DNA of 64,000 bases. Source: CAVQGM01 sp963712065. GTDB taxonomy: Bacteria; Actinomycetota; Acidimicrobiia; Acidimicrobiales; Acidimicrobilacustridaceae. The translations under genes were made by a program, and so were the position numbers. Shown in pieces: positions 62,444-64,000 of the stretch; the stretch's first letter is position 1; the number at the start of each line of letters is the position of its first letter. Below the pieces are notes generated by a model. It had not been told where the DNA came from and did not search any database. It worked only from the letters and a program-made list of their open reading frames with translations. The DNA is taken from positions 1,488,001-1,552,000 of the forward strand of contig CAVQGM010000002.1 in the NCBI GenBank assembly GCA_963712065.1. The letters run 5' to 3'.

Positions 62444-63190
62444 TCACCGCGCCATCAGTGCGAAGACGCCCCAGCCGAGGTACTCACGCGTGGAGCGGGC
62501 GTAGCGTTCGGGTTCGGAGTCGAGTTCGGCTCGAACATCCGCGGCGAGGTCGTCGTCGGGGTTCGCTTCGAGCCATCGGCGCATGGTGAGCCACTTGGCC
62601 GCCTCGTACCTGTCCCAACCGTCTCGGTCTGCCAGAACCATCTCCACGACGTCGTAGTCGAGGGCGCGGAACGACGCGAGCAGCTCGGGAAGCATGAGGA
62701 AGTCGGAGACCGAAGCGGCAAGGCATCCCTCGGCGACGTCCTCCGTCGGCGGCAACTGCAGCCAGTACGGCTCGCCGATGAGGATGATCCCTCCGGCGCG
62801 GAGGCTCTCCGCCAGAAGATCGATGGTGCCGGAGACTCCCCCACCGATCCACGTGGCACCGAGACATGCCGCTACACCGACCTCTTCGTCGGCGACGTAG
62901 CCGGCAGCGTCGTCGTGGATGAACTCGACCTGATCGGCGACGCCGAGCTCTTCAGCGCGGAGCTTCGCTTGCGCAGTGAACAGCTGGCTCATGTCGATAC
63001 CGGTGCCGATGGTTCCGTGATCGCGCGCCCAGGTGCACAGCATCTCGCCCGAACCGCTGCCGAGGTCGAGCACGCGAGTCCCCGGTTCCAGGCGCAACGC
63101 CGAGCCGAGAGTGGCGAGCTTCTCGGGCGTGAACGGGTTGTGGATGCGGTGTGCACTCTCGGTGATGTTGAAGATCCGTGGAATGTCCAC
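62444..63190 (-). CDS. Class I SAM-dependent methyltransferase
   Basis: A 248-residue methyltransferase: 'RIFNITESAHRIHNPFTPEK', SAM motif 'GTRVLDLGSGSGEMLCTWAR', 'GTGIDMSQLFTAQAKLRAEE', 'VEFIHDDAAGY', 'IILIGEPYWL'. It belongs to the broad UbiE/RebM-like group; the substrate is unknown. GTG 63190 follows GGGAG by about nine bases; longer upstream reading is nonsense. Codon use is less GC-biased than its neighbours (for example att, gtt, gat), so it may have been acquired. Confidence 0.82.
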   Translation of the reverse strand: MDIPRIFNITESAHRIHNPFTPEKLATLGSALRLEPGTRVLDLGSGSGEMLCTWARDHGTIGTGIDMSQLFTAQAKLRAEELGVADQVEFIHDDAAGYVADEEVGVAACLGATWIGGGVSGTIDLLAESLRAGGIILIGEPYWLQLPPTEDVAEGCLAASVSDFLMLPELLASFRALDYDVVEMVLADRDGWDRYEAAKWLTMRRWLEANPDDDLAADVRAELDSEPERYARSTREYLGWGVFALMAR

Positions 63191-63328
63191 TGCAGGAAGC
63201 TCCCTACGCCGGTGTGAATGGAATCGGTGCGCCGCTCGCCGGTCATCGCAAGGCGCGGACGGCTCTCGACCTCCAGCGAGCGTACGCACGGGGGCCGCTC
63301 CGCCCGCCGTTCGATCCGTCGGAGTTCG

Positions 63329-64000
63329 TCAGACGTCCGGCGGCGTTCCCCACCCGCCGCCGCCCGGCGTGAGCATCCGGAGGACGTCGCCGGCCTTCAG
63401 CTGGATCGTGCACTTGTCCGGCAGGCGCTCGGCCCGCGACTCGTCGCCGCCGGGCAGCAGCCAGTTCTCCCCCACCGCCCCGGGCTCGCCGCCGGCGAGG
63501 CCCCACGGCTGCGAGACCCGCCGCTCGGTGATCAGCGCACACGGTCGCATCCGTCGAGCACCTGCAGGTCCCGCTCGATCCCCTCCCCACCCGGCGCCGA
63601 GCCTGCACCCCCGCTCCCCCGCCGCAGCCGCTGTCGCAGCACCCGCAGCGGGAACGCCCGCTCCAGCGCCTCGATGGGCGTGTTCTTCGTGTTGGTCATG
63701 GCCGTGTGCACCCCGCTCATGCCGGGGAGGAACGGACGGCCCCCCTGCCCGCCGGCCACGGTCTCGTAGTACACCCACGGCCGCGCCGGATCGGTGCCGC
63801 CGATGAGGACGTTGTTCATCGTCCCCTGGGAAGCAGCACCGAGGTGCCCGGGCCGGGCCGCGGCGAGGGCACCCAGGCACACGTCGGCCACCCGTTGGCT
63901 CACCTCCACGTTGCCGGCACCCACCGCCGCCGGCGACGTGGCGTTGACCAGCGTGCCGGCGGGGGCGACGACCCGCACCGGACGGATCGCCCCGCCGGTG
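63329..64000 (-). CDS. Hydantoinase B/oxoprolinase-like protein, C-terminal part (5' end cut; one frame break)
   Basis: The gene enters from beyond the right edge in frame ('GAIRPVRVVAPAGTLVNATS'). Conserved text: 'PGHLGAASQGTMNNVLIGG', 'WVYYETVAGGQGGRPFLPGM', 'HTAMTNTKNTPIEALERAFP', then 'GGEGIERDLQVLDGC'. Near 63541 the homology shifts frame and continues 'ALITERRVSQPWGLAGGEPG', 'LPDKCTIQLKAGDVLRMLTP' and 'GGGGWGTP' to the stop at 63329. HyuB-type enzymes hydrolyse ATP-dependently N-methylhydantoin or 5-oxoproline together with a HyuA subunit, which is not visible here. Confidence 0.85.
   Translation of the reverse strand, partial: HRRGDPSGAGRRPRRHAGQRHVAGGGGCRQRGGEPTGGRRVPGCPRRGPARAPRCCFPGDDEQRPHRRHRSGAAVGVLRDRGRRAGGPSVPPRHERGAHGHDQHEEHAHRGAGAGVPAAGAATAAAAGERGCRLGAGWGGDRAGPAGARRMRPCALITERRVSQPWGLAGGEPGAVGENWLLPGGDESRAERLPDKCTIQLKAGDVLRMLTPGGGGWGTPPDV

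Overview
The window is very GC-rich DNA with strongly GC-biased third codon positions, dense 4-bp start/stop overlaps, many GTG starts, and promoters that look like a TANNNT -10 box only 6-10 nt before the start codon (leaderless mRNAs). With a vitamin-B12-dependent methylmalonyl-CoA mutase, MetH, Ku/LigD end joining and an Rv3303c-like LpdA, this points to a high-GC actinobacterium. Acidimicrobiia (Iamia/Ilumatobacter-like) is my best guess, by inference only. I see no rRNA, tRNA, CRISPR array, IS element or prophage.

Layout. 1-3029: end of a methyltransferase gene, a polyprenyl-phosphate sugar-1-phosphate transferase and an RDD membrane protein. 3037-6267: an LpdA-like flavoprotein, then a FetA/FetB-type ABC exporter behind an FKBP isomerase. 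6379-10180: methylmalonyl-CoA mutase, its MeaB chaperone and a VapBC-like pair. 10229-36091: a long surface-polysaccharide region. It holds an NAD-dependent epimerase, nucleotide-sugar dehydrogenase, several glycosyltransferases, polytopic membrane proteins, a Wzm/Wzt ABC exporter, the four dTDP-rhamnose genes, a Wzx-like flippase, and two secreted cell-wall-hydrolase-like proteins that share a repeated C-terminal module. A rhodanese-ThiF enzyme closes it. 36183-44437: sirtuin, an unknown conserved gene, a decayed gene, leucyl aminopeptidase, PduO-type cobalamin adenosyltransferase and MetH. 44465-48282: LigD polymerase, Ku, a membrane protein and an Xaa-Pro peptidase. 48465-54012: an AbiEi/DUF559-like protein, then a lipoate/2-oxo-acid dehydrogenase block (a LipB-LipA fusion, the E2 acyltransferase and dihydrolipoyl dehydrogenase). 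54076-64000: a second nucleotide-sugar dehydrogenase, a TIGR01777 epimerase, an SRPBCC protein, an SDR, a PAS-GGDEF cyclase, an ATPase/LuxR regulator, a SnoaL-like protein, a methyltransferase and the end of a hydantoinase-B-like gene.

How the genes fit together. The cluster makes and exports a rhamnose- and uronate-containing surface glycan. Sugar-nucleotide genes (RmlABCD, two dehydrogenases, an epimerase) feed glycosyltransferases, and both an ABC route (Wzm/Wzt) and a flippase route are encoded. Three B12 functions (mutase, PduO, MetH) sit within 38 kb. LipBA, E2 and Lpd lie back to back: the lipoylating enzymes next to a lipoylated target and its reductase.

Data-quality warning. At least eight otherwise conserved genes (MeaB, epimerase, GT2, nucleotide-sugar dehydrogenase, lipoprotein, MetH, LuxR, HyuB) are broken by isolated one-base-type frameshifts, 17 sites in all. 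Protein homology continues straight across each site in the next frame, so I treat these as probable consensus errors rather than dead genes.
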